From NCBI GenBank assembly GCA_028673005.1, contig CM054118.1, forward strand, positions 9,261,082-9,325,081: a stretch of 64,000 nt of DNA, written 5' to 3'. Below are positions 31,890-40,121 of the stretch, in pieces. Made by a program: the position numbers and the translations under genes. Each line of letters begins with the position of its first letter. The stretch's first letter is position 1. The notes beneath the pieces are model-generated. The model was not told the origin of the DNA. It saw nothing but the letters and a program-made list of their open reading frames with translations, and did no database searches. The stretch is from Tanypteryx hageni (taxonomy: Eukaryota > Arthropoda > Insecta > Odonata > Petaluridae).

Positions 31890-34775
31890 ATAATAACAAT
31901 GGTTCAAAAATTGTTAAACAAAATGACTGCGATAAATCAGACAGAAAACAAGCACCATACATTCCAAATTGGAAAAAGAGAATGTTAAACAAAATAGAAA
32001 GTATAAGAGTTGAAATTGCACGTCTAATAGAATACTCAAAAGGTAACCCTAGCAAAAAATTAGAAGGTAAAGCTAAAATAGTAGTTAAAAAATATCGAAT
32101 GCACACGAAACATGACAACCCGAACAAACACATGATAGAATTCATAGATACTCTCAAACAAAAACTTGCGGCATATAAAGCTAGACTAAACAGATATAAC
32201 AAGTGCACTAGACGCAAACAGCAGAACACACAATTTAAAAATAATGAGAGAGGGTTTTATAGAGTGTTAAAATCAACTGGTGACAAACAGTCACAAAGCA
32301 ATCAACTGCCAACGAAAGATGCCATAGAAGATTTTTGGTCTCAAATATGGTCAAATACTGAAATACACAACGCTGAAGCACATTGGATACAGACAGAAAT
32401 AGAACAATTTCATAACATTCATAGTATGCCGGCCCCCGACATATCACTAGATCTATTACAAACCATCATCCGGAAGACACATAACTGGAAATGCACTGGC
32501 AGTGACAACATTCACAACTACTGGTACAAAAGATTTACATGCACACACACACATTTATTAACCCAAATAAATAAATTCATTGAAGACCCCGACCAAGTAC
32601 CTAGATTTCTAATGGAAGGCAAAACATATCTTCTCCCAAAAAGTAAGAATAATAATGAACCATCTAACTACCGTCCTATAACCTGCTTACAAACCTTTTA
32701 TAAAATTATTACATCATGTATAACACATCTAATTAACTCTCACTTAGACAATGAAAACATTCTCACTGAAGAACAAAAAGGCTGTCGCAAAGGCATGAAA
32801 GGCTGTAAAGAACAATTGATAATTGACTCAATAATACTCAAGCAAGCACAAAGACACAAGAAAAATCTCTCATGCTGCTATATAGATTATCGCAAGGCCT
32901 TTGATTCAGTTCCCCACTCTTGGTTAATAGAAGTATTAAAAATATACAGAATAAACCCGATCTTAGTTAATTTCCTGGAGAAAGCCATGCGACAATGGCA
33001 CACAATAGTTAATCTTATTGATAACAAAACAAATGTTTATACAAAGGAAATAAAAATAAACAGAGGTATATTTCAGGGTGATTCCTTAAGCCCAGTATGG
33101 TATTGTCTTGCTTTAAATCCACTCTCAAATATGTTAAACAGAACGAACACGGGATATTTAATAAAAAATAATCAGTCAAAACATATAATATCACACCTAC
33201 TGTACATGGATGATTTAAAACTATATGCATCAACACAACCAAAACTTAGTGAATTAATAAAACTAGTAGAGAAATTTTCGACAGACATTAAAATGGAATT
33301 TGGACTGAATAAATGTAGAACGCTAAACATAAAAAAAGGAAGAATAGAACCCTTAGGATTCGAAACAGAAAATCAGGGAATAATAGAACCTATGGATGAA
33401 TTAGAAATGTATAAGTATTTAGGATACGAACAGTCAAAGAAAATAAACCATACTGACATTAAGAAAAATCTGACAATAGAATTTACCAATAGACTTAAAA
33501 AGATACTCCACACAGAATTAAATAGTAAAAATATGACAAAAGCTATTAATACTTTTGCCATTCCGGTTTTAACATATTCATTCGGTATAATAACTTGGAC
33601 AGACACAGATATAGAAAACTTACAACGAAAAATAAGAACCGAATTGACAAAGCGCAGAAAGCACCACCCGTACTCAAATATTTACAGATTGACACTACCA
33701 CGCACAGAAGGAGGCAGAGGTATAATAGACATAAAAAACTTACATAATAACCAAATCAAACTACTAAGGAAATATTTTCATGGGCGTCAAGATTCCCCTC
33801 TTCACATAAATATTTGTAAATCAGATAATAAATATACACCTTTGAATCTAACTGATACAGTAACAAAAGGTCATGAAGAACCCCAAACAATAGCAGAGAA
33901 AATTGATAGGTGGAAATGCATGACCCTCCACGGGAGACACCCCCAAGATTTGAGCCGATCTGATGTCGACAAAGAAGCGTCGAACACCTGGCTTAAACAC
34001 GGAGATCTCTTCCCAGAAACAGAGGGATTCATGCTAGCCATACAAGATCAAGTGATAAATACAAAGAACTACCAAAAGTACATAATAAAGAATAGACAAA
34101 TTCAAGATGACAGATGCCGAAAATATAGAGAACACCCGGAAACTATACAGCACATTACAGGAGCATGCATCAGACTAACACAGACTGACTATTTACACCG
34201 TCACAATCAAGTCGCAAATATTATACATCAAAAACTGGCTCTAAAACATAAATTAATAGAAGACAACACGCCCTACTATAAATACAAACCTAAACCAGTT
34301 TTGGAATCTGATGCATTTAAGTTATATTATGACCGCTCAATAATCACGGACAAAACTATACACAGCAATAGACCGGACATAGTTTTGCAGGACAAGGTAG
34401 CCAAAACCACTTATCTAATAGACATAGCTATCCCAAATACACACAATCTTCAGAAAACCATAGTAGAAAAGCACCACAAATATACAGAACTAAAAGAAGA
34501 AATTAAACGAATGTGGAACATGAATACTGTACACATTGTCCCAATAGTTTTATCGACCACAGGAATTATCCCTACAGACTTACACAACAGTATAAAAATA
34601 ATAGATTTACCTAAATTGCAATATACCCTCCCACAAAAAGCTGTCATACTAAATACAACGAGAATAGTACGTCAATTTTTAAGTTCCGAGTAATGAGAGT
34701 GCTTGGCAAAGCCCGTACCTCATTGAAATAACCGGCTCAAAAGCTGTGAAATACGAAAGTAAACAATAATAACAA
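31890..34775 (+). mobile_element. R4/Dong-like LINE (restriction-like endonuclease type), 5'-truncated, in a TAA-rich target
   Basis: One long plus-strand frame encodes RT plus a C-terminal zinc knuckle and a restriction-like endonuclease. The upstream junction is a (TAA)n/(AAT)n tract at about 31880-31900. The 3' end runs into CAATAATAACAATAAA near 34765. Dong elements are known to use TAA repeats as targets, which fits both flanks. The N-terminal zinc-finger/Myb part expected in a full element is absent, so the copy is 5'-truncated. It lies between the Polinton polymerase gene and the next Polinton gene. Confidence 0.82.
31982..34693 (+). CDS. R4/Dong-like LINE polyprotein (RT + restriction-like endonuclease), 903 aa
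   Basis: RT motifs are NYRPITCLQ, CYIDYRKAFDSVPH, QGDSLSP and the catalytic YMDD in LLYMDDLK near residue 407. Towards the C-terminus a CCHC-like knuckle (CRKYREHPETIQHITGAC, ~712-729) precedes the PD-(D/E)xK endonuclease core RPDIVL...YLIDIAIP (~798-815), typical of R2/R4-type LINEs. The frame is also open upstream of the first ATG, through NWKKR back into the AAT repeat, so the natural start is lost. There are no internal stops. The protein may fold, but a 5'-truncated insertion normally has no promoter. Confidence 0.87.
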   Translation: MLNKIESIRVEIARLIEYSKGNPSKKLEGKAKIVVKKYRMHTKHDNPNKHMIEFIDTLKQKLAAYKARLNRYNKCTRRKQQNTQFKNNERGFYRVLKSTGDKQSQSNQLPTKDAIEDFWSQIWSNTEIHNAEAHWIQTEIEQFHNIHSMPAPDISLDLLQTIIRKTHNWKCTGSDNIHNYWYKRFTCTHTHLLTQINKFIEDPDQVPRFLMEGKTYLLPKSKNNNEPSNYRPITCLQTFYKIITSCITHLINSHLDNENILTEEQKGCRKGMKGCKEQLIIDSIILKQAQRHKKNLSCCYIDYRKAFDSVPHSWLIEVLKIYRINPILVNFLEKAMRQWHTIVNLIDNKTNVYTKEIKINRGIFQGDSLSPVWYCLALNPLSNMLNRTNTGYLIKNNQSKHIISHLLYMDDLKLYASTQPKLSELIKLVEKFSTDIKMEFGLNKCRTLNIKKGRIEPLGFETENQGIIEPMDELEMYKYLGYEQSKKINHTDIKKNLTIEFTNRLKKILHTELNSKNMTKAINTFAIPVLTYSFGIITWTDTDIENLQRKIRTELTKRRKHHPYSNIYRLTLPRTEGGRGIIDIKNLHNNQIKLLRKYFHGRQDSPLHINICKSDNKYTPLNLTDTVTKGHEEPQTIAEKIDRWKCMTLHGRHPQDLSRSDVDKEASNTWLKHGDLFPETEGFMLAIQDQVINTKNYQKYIIKNRQIQDDRCRKYREHPETIQHITGACIRLTQTDYLHRHNQVANIIHQKLALKHKLIEDNTPYYKYKPKPVLESDAFKLYYDRSIITDKTIHSNRPDIVLQDKVAKTTYLIDIAIPNTHNLQKTIVEKHHKYTELKEEIKRMWNMNTVHIVPIVLSTTGIIPTDLHNSIKIIDLPKLQYTLPQKAVILNTTRIVRQFLSSE

Positions 34776-34809
34776 TAAAAACATCCACATTACCAGCCTT
34801 GGCCGCTTC

Positions 34810-35357
34810 ATCCGCCCTCACGCCGCCTTAAATGCTGCCGGTGCTGCCGGTCGATGGTAGCTTTGGGTCGCTGCTGTCTCCACCTAATAAAATGAATTTC
34901 ATGTTATTGTACGATTCTTATAAATAATAATAATAATGATAACTGCCATCATCATCATCATAATCGTGATAAATGTTATGATCACAATACCTTGTTTGGC
35001 CCGGTTCTTTGCGGGCTCCTCCCCGCCCTCAACAGCACGATGTTTAGCGGCGCTGCAGCCACCATCGACCCCATCGATAACATCTCTCAGATGCTTGTTA
35101 CCGTCGATGATCGCCGCCGCTTCCGCATCTTCAACCGCATTCGCGCTCGGCTGCAACTGCTTATGAGCCTTTTTCGTCCCCCTTGCCACAAGGCGTTTCC
35201 GGGCCTCGTACATTTTCGTATAAGTACGGCATACGCCGTACAGTGCTTCCTCTTGATACCCTGCGCTTATAGCGAAGGAGACGAATTCCTTAGCCATTTC
35301 CGCCACAAATGATACACCCTTGCCCTCCATCGTTGCTTCGAGTATTCTGAAATGCAC
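34810..35357 (-). CDS. Polinton gene of unknown function, probable intron
   Basis: ATG 35357 opens a frame with a helical N-terminus (FVAEMAKEFVSFAISAGYQEEALYG) and a basic middle (YEARKRLVARGTKKAHKQ). Near 34991 the frame runs into an (ATC/AAT)n microsatellite that yields meaningless Ile/Met runs. A donor-like CAAG/GTATTG lies at that point (about 34990) and an acceptor TTTATTAG precedes GTGGAGACAGC at about 34887. Splicing there would give a short Ser/Thr/Gly tail ending near 34832. The intron is inference. I do not recognise the family. It might also be an upstream exon of the polymerase gene. Confidence 0.5.
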
Positions 35358-35452
35358 CAGTCTAATACCTCAGCGGTAGTAACCAAATGCTGCTGGTGAC
35401 GCTTGTTTTATACTGAATTTGGTGGGGTTGGTTTGGGATGGGTTTGTGGTAT

Positions 35453-36300
35453 CTGGTGGAGGGCACGCGCGCAGTCGTTGAGATTTTTCGCCTAAATACG
35501 CTAATGCCTTTGCGGTGTTGTGCAGCTGTTGGATCACTAGTTATAGTCAGGCATAAAAGACAGATTTAACGTTTCCGGAAACACCCTCCTACGTCGGATG
35601 CGATTCTTTTAAAACATCCCAGCCATGGCTGCTTGTGAGATATGATGGCGGGTGGCGCGTGGTCGTTGAGATTATTCTCCTAATATACATCAATACCTTT
35701 GCAATACGGCTGTGGCCGGCCGCACAGCTGTTGCGACATTACTTATGGTGCCTGTAAAAGGCACATTTTAAATATTACACATGTTTCCGGAACCATCCTC
35801 CCACGCCGGATGTGGTTCTTGAAAGCATTCCAGCATTCATCGCGTCTAGCCATGGCTGCTTGTGAGCTCTGATGGAGGGAGGTGCATGGTCGTTGAGATT
35901 CTTCTCCTAAAATACGCAAATACCTTTGCAATACGGCTGTGACCGGCTGTACAGCTGCTGCGACACTAGTTATGGTGTCTGTAAAAGACGCATTTAAAAT
36001 ATTACACACGCTTCCGGGGTGTGATTTTTTAAAATATCCCAGCGTTTGATCGCGTCTAGCTTTGGCTGTTTATGTGATCTGATGGTGGGATGCGCGTGGT
36101 CGGTGAGATCCTTCGACTAAAATTCACAAACACCTTTACCGTACGGTAGCGGCCATATTACACAGCCATTTCGTCATTAGTTACGGTTGTTCGTAAAAGT
36201 CAGATTAAAATTATTACCCACGCTACCGAAAACACCCTCTCACGACGGATGCGTTTATTTAAAAGTCTATTTCTCGATGTCACTCTGCACCTTGGATATT
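35453..36300. repeat. four-unit diverged tandem array (~190-230 bp period) between divergent Polinton genes
   Basis: The landmark GTCGTTGAGAT (last unit GTCGGTGAGAT) recurs at about 35473, 35661, 35890 and 36098. Each copy is followed in order by ATACCTTTGC-like, ACAGCTGTTGCGAC-like, TTATGGT..CTGTAAAAG-like and CCGGA..CATCCTCCCAC-like blocks. The units are 65-85% similar by eye. The array separates a minus-strand gene (start 35357) from a plus-strand gene (start 36462), so it probably holds promoters or protein binding sites. Frames within it are not coding. Confidence 0.85.
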
Positions 36301-36461
36301 TATATAAGCGTAAAATTAAACATTCCACCCCATAGTTAGCGGAGTCGCAAGTGGGAGTTCTAAACACTATCCGCCTTTAAATACCCTACTATACGGCCTA
36401 CGTTTTCATCACGACCGTCATTCTCTCTTGAGCTTGCGAGGAGTTAACATCGTGCTGTACA

Positions 36462-37352
36462 ATGGAGACTTCTGCCGCTTCTTCTTCCCCGGGAAGGTTT
36501 TCAAACTTTAACCCGACGAAAACCTTTAAAAGGTGCAAGCAACCAGTGAATCCTCGCGGAAATCTACTTCGAGAATTCGGACGTGGAAACTTCGGGAAGA
36601 GAGATTTCTACGCGTTATCCGAGGGCAGCAGCACGCCGAATAACACATCCTACGACAAGATGGACCGTCTCCGCGGCTACGAAAAGTCTTCGCTCGTAAT
36701 GGCTGTAGAATACGCAATCAACGCATCAGATACAAAGAAAGTGCGAATAGGGCTGGACTTTAAAAACAATTTCAAACCCGTGGTCTTCCTAGGAAAGAAC
36801 AACGCAAACGGTGTCTCGCTCTCGCCGATACAGTGGAGGGGCTTGATGGGATATAATGATACGGTTATGTCTTTTATAAAGGGGGGACTTGGGTGCAGAA
36901 CGCCGGATATTGTATTTGACAATTTAAAATTAATATTCGACGAACTATATGGGGAAAAAGTTGATAAAATTATTAAAGAGGACAAATATAATGTGTGGTT
37001 GGGGAGTGCGTCATGGCTGGGCTTAACAACGATGCAAAATTGCATCGAGCACGCCTTACATCTGTGTGAGATATGGTATGACAGTGTTGTGCACCAGGCT
37101 TGTGAAACAATCGTTCGCCAACTCAAAGAAAATGTAGTGGCCAAGTGCGATGGGTGCAGAGATGCGGCTTTAGAACATTCATGAAATGCAGCAGAAACTT
37201 ATCAGAATGAACTCGAGAGCCTGAGTACGGTGCACGACTATTTCGTGGGGTCCTGTGAAGATGACGGCTTTGATAATAAAAGATTACTGTATGAAATTGT
37301 TACATTTTGTAAAAGAAAATGCATTGGTTGTGCAACAGAGTTGTTATACTGA
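36462..37352 (+). pseudogene. right-end Polinton gene of unknown function, in-frame TGA at codon 241
   Basis: ATG 36462 gives 240 codons to a TGA at 37182-37184. The same frame stays open another 55 codons to TGA 37350-37352 with protein-like composition (NELESLSTVHDYFVG and a terminal CKRKCIGC pair). Either the TGA is a nonsense mutation or the stop is read through. The N-terminus is Ser-rich and basic. The middle is strand-like (KVRIGLDFKNNFKPVVFLG). The C-terminal half is helical with conserved-looking cysteines (KCDGCRDA). I recognise no domain. It is the only Polinton gene on the plus strand and lies next to the right inverted repeat. Confidence 0.6.
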
Positions 37353-37449
37353 TTTGTGATTAGAAAATGCATAAGTTCTTTTATGTAATTGTATATAAGT
37401 GGTAATACAACCGTAATGATAATGTTTAAATTGTATGCAACAATATTAA

Positions 37450-38321
37450 ATAAAAGTGTACAAAATACAAAAGTGTTATGCTTCTCATTTAAATAATACC
37501 ATCCGATTCGGTATTTATTATAAGAGTTTCAAATAAGCATTCTATTTGCGGCGGGGAAAAACACCCAAATGTTCTTGCCCCCCACCACCACACTCGAGTC
37601 TGGCATACTCTAACGCCACGAAACATCATCGTCAGTCTTCCGCCGCCCTCCGATGCGAGAACATCTGCTCTTGAGTAGCGATGGATTTCATGCAAAGGGT
37701 CGGGTTGGTTAGGGATCGGCGTCCCCCGTATCGCCTAGGCAGGAGCCTACCCCGAATAACTTGTGACGTCTGTGGCGAGAATAGTGGAAAAGGGTGTGGG
37801 TGGATGTCCGGCCACGAAACGCCGCTTTCACCCCTCCCCCAAATAACTTGTGACGTCTGTGGCGAGAATCGTGGGAAAGGGGGCGTGAGGGATGTCTGGC
37901 CACGAAGCACCGCTTCACCCTAGGGATGGCCTCCATCACACCCCTTGTCGTCGCACGTGACCGGAAGGAGAGGGGGCGGGGGTGCCTCTTGAGTAGCGGC
38001 GGATTCCATGCAAAGGGTCGGGATGGTTAGGGGCCGGTGTCCCACGTATCGTCTAGGCCGGAGCCTACCCCCGATTAACTTGTGACGTCTGTGGCGAAAA
38101 TAGTGGGAAAGGGTGTGAGGGGGTGTCTGACCACGAAGCGTCGCTTCAACCTAGGGATAGCCTCCATCACGCCCCTTGTCGTCGCGCGTGGCCGGTAGGG
38201 TAGGGGGCGGAGGAGACATCAGCTGCTCACGTCTCTCTCTAGACTTGGGTTAGGGTGCCGTAAAGGTCTTTAAATAAACACCTCCTTGTGACCCCAAGGA
38301 GTGGGGGTAAAACATCCACCA
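37450..38321 (-). repeat. right terminal inverted repeat of the Polinton
   Basis: Inverted copy of 7773-8670, carrying the same three CGCCACAGACGTCACAAGTT repeats (in reverse complement). Similarity to the left copy is high although the genes between are decayed. The shared sequence ends with CATCCACCA at 38321. Confidence 0.93.
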
Positions 38322-38440
38322 TCGCGACGTCACACCCCGTCAGGAGCAGGTTAGGCTCACACTCCCACTCGAGACAGGAGTACCGCATAGATTTTTCATA
38401 TTATCCACCATCATAACGTAGCAATGGTAAGGGATGGAGA

Positions 38441-38670
38441 GAGAGAGATGCGATGCTCGCCCTTAGCGCCGCAGAAATTTCACACCACGTGACATTGTGA
38501 CGTCACAAGGGTAAAGGTATAATAGGGATAGGGGAGATGCGATACCGAACCTCCTTAGCGACTCAGAAATTTTAAAACACGTGACATAGTGACGTCAAGG
38601 ATAAGAGGTGGGGGGATGAGGCATCTAGCTCTTATAGTGCCGCAGAAATTCCAACATGGCGGCACTGGCT
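38441..38670 (+). repeat. three-unit ~85-bp tandem repeat beside the Polinton right end
   Basis: Units begin GATGCGAT/GATGCGAT/GATGAGGC and share CCTTAGCG..GCAGAAATT, ACGTGACAT..TGACGTCA and a GGGATAGGGG-like end. The TGACGTCACAAG core (about 38498) matches the motif repeated inside the Polinton inverted repeats, so this array may be part of the element's real terminus. Confidence 0.7.
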
Positions 38671-38769
38671 CCAAAGCGGCAACATGGCCGTCTGGCTATA
38701 CAAGCGGTCTGGCTATACAAGCGGTCTAGCTCAAGTAGCGGTTTTACTACTTACATATATATACACATA

Positions 38770-39585
38770 TATACATATATATACATCATCATCATAGGTA
38801 GTCTGTCCGTAGACAGGTCCGTGATTATTGTTGGTCAAACCTGGTTCTCCATATACTCCTATTTTCCGCTGTCCTCTTTATATCTTGATAACTCTCTTTC
38901 CCTTTCAAATCGTCTATAAGCTGAAACCTTTTCCTAACTCGTTCCCTTTTCCCATCTAGTTTTCCTTCTAACACGTCTTTAATCATACTCTCTCTCCTCA
39001 GGTAATGTCCAACCAAGTTAGCCTTCCTCTTTCTGATAGTCTGTATAACCATTCGCTTCTCTCCTATTCTTCGTAGCACTTCATCGTTTTTCATCCTATC
39101 TGTCCATTTTATTTTCAGCATTCTCCTCCAAGTCCACATTTCAAAGGTTTCCAAGTATTTTATGTCATTTTTCCTTAGCGTCCATGTTTCTACCCCATAC
39201 AATGCTATACTCCATACGTAGCATTTTATCAACTTCTTGCGGATATCTTCCCTTATATTCCCTGTAAGTAGTTGTTTCTTTCTCCTGAAAGCCGCTTTTG
39301 CTTTTCCTATTCTAGTTTTGATCTCATCCGTACATTTTGCCTCTCGTGTTATGATACTTCCAAGGTATTTGTATTCTGAAACTTGTTCTAATGGCTTTCC
39401 CCAATAGTTATGTTCAGATTCTCTTCTTTACCCGATATTCGAATGACCTTGGATTTTTCTGTATTTATTTCCATACCGTATTTTCTACCTGTTATCACTA
39501 GTCTATTTATCATTTTTTGTAGCTCCTCTTCCATTCTTGCTAGAAGTACTTGATCATCTGCTAGAAGTACTACTACTACTACTAC

Positions 39586-39590
<5 letters not shown>
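38770..39590 (-). pseudogene. 3' fragment of a non-LTR reverse transcriptase
   Basis: On the minus strand, (A)DDQVLLA followed by MEEELQKMINRL and GMEINTEKSKVI (39560-39400) is the RT palm segment after the catalytic DD. A thumb/connection region follows with IALYGVETWTLRK, EMWTWRRML and VLRRIGEKR (39232-38830). The frame changes between the two parts. The plus-strand left end has CATCATCATCAT at 38785, probably the element's short 3' repeat tail. Everything upstream of the catalytic motif is absent, so this is a 5'-truncated dead copy. Clade uncertain (RTE/L2-like). Confidence 0.8.

Positions 39591-39655
<65 letters not shown>
39567..39655. repeat. compound CTA/TA/CA/TA microsatellite
   Basis: (CTA)n, then (TA)n, (CA)n and (TA)n. 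It separates the LINE fragment from the Penelope-like element. Confidence 0.93.
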
Positions 39656-39670
39656 TATGAGTTACTCTAT

Positions 39671-39700
39671 CGCTGAAGAAGAGCATAGACCCGATAAGCT
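39671..39700 (+). ncRNA. hammerhead-ribozyme-like motif, degenerate
   Basis: CTGAAGA at 39673 followed by a weak hairpin and GATAAGC. It has the same order as in the Penelope terminal repeats but opposite strand, with an imperfect stem II. It probably marks a truncated inverted Penelope copy (39661-39740). Confidence 0.4.
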
Positions 39701-39756
39701 TGCGTGTTTTTTTGTGTTTTTTGTGTGTGTGTGTTCAACATGTATATATATATATA

Positions 39757-39950
39757 AACTAAAGGAAAAGAAAAGGTAGTAATGAGGGTGGCAACAAGGT
39801 GTTGAGGGAAGCCCAGCGGACACTTACCAAGTTGAGGACCAAGCTGGCAGGCTGCTGGGAGCGTCGAAAAGACACGTGAAACACACGAACACAAAAAGAC
39901 AAAAAAACACACGCAAGCTTATCGGGCCCATGCCCTTCTTCAGCGAAAGA
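39757..39950 (-). repeat. Penelope direct terminal repeat, downstream copy
   Basis: Near-identical to 42953-43148. It shares ACTAAAGGAAAAGAAAAGG, GGAAGCCCAGCGGACACTTA and AAGCTTATCGGGCC. Confidence 0.92.
39913..39943 (-). ncRNA. hammerhead-ribozyme-like motif in the downstream Penelope repeat
   Basis: On the minus strand CTGAAGA (the CUGANGA box) is followed by a GGGC/GCCC hairpin (stem II) and CGATAAGC. The canonical hammerhead has GAAA at this point and this copy reads GATAA. Minimal hammerheads are established in Penelope terminal repeats. Confidence 0.6.
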
Positions 39951-40121
39951 GCATCTGCAAGTGACACACTGGGCGGGGAATGACAGGGTGATGTGGGAAG
40001 GTTGATGATTGGAGTAGGTGGGGAGTAGGAGGGGTGGATAGCCAATAAAGAGGGAGTGTGGTAAGGGAAAGTGCGAATAACTACAATGTAACAAGGAGAC
40101 AATGTAAGGGGGCTAATAGGG

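Larger units (their letters stand above)
7773..38321 (-). mobile_element. Polinton/Maverick self-synthesising transposon (polintovirus-like)
   Basis: Bounded by ~0.87-0.9 kb inverted repeats (7773-8670 and 37450-38321). It contains the diagnostic gene set: adenain-like cysteine protease, jelly-roll capsid proteins, a retroviral-type integrase with chromodomain, a HerA/FtsK-type packaging ATPase and protein-primed family B DNA polymerase, all on the minus strand. Three later retroelements swell it: a Jockey-like LINE, a Gypsy element within that LINE, and an R4/Dong LINE. Removing them leaves about 15-16 kb of Polinton sequence, close to the family's compact forms. I could not find the expected 6-bp target duplication or the usual AG start at the repeat edges, so the outermost ends may be lost or lie further out. 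Polymerase and ATPase genes are broken. Confidence 0.93.

Noticed and set aside
31849..32229. 126-codon minus-strand frame opposite the R4/Dong LINE
   Set aside because: Complement of the LINE frame. Its Leu/Phe richness is a by-product of AT-rich antisense.
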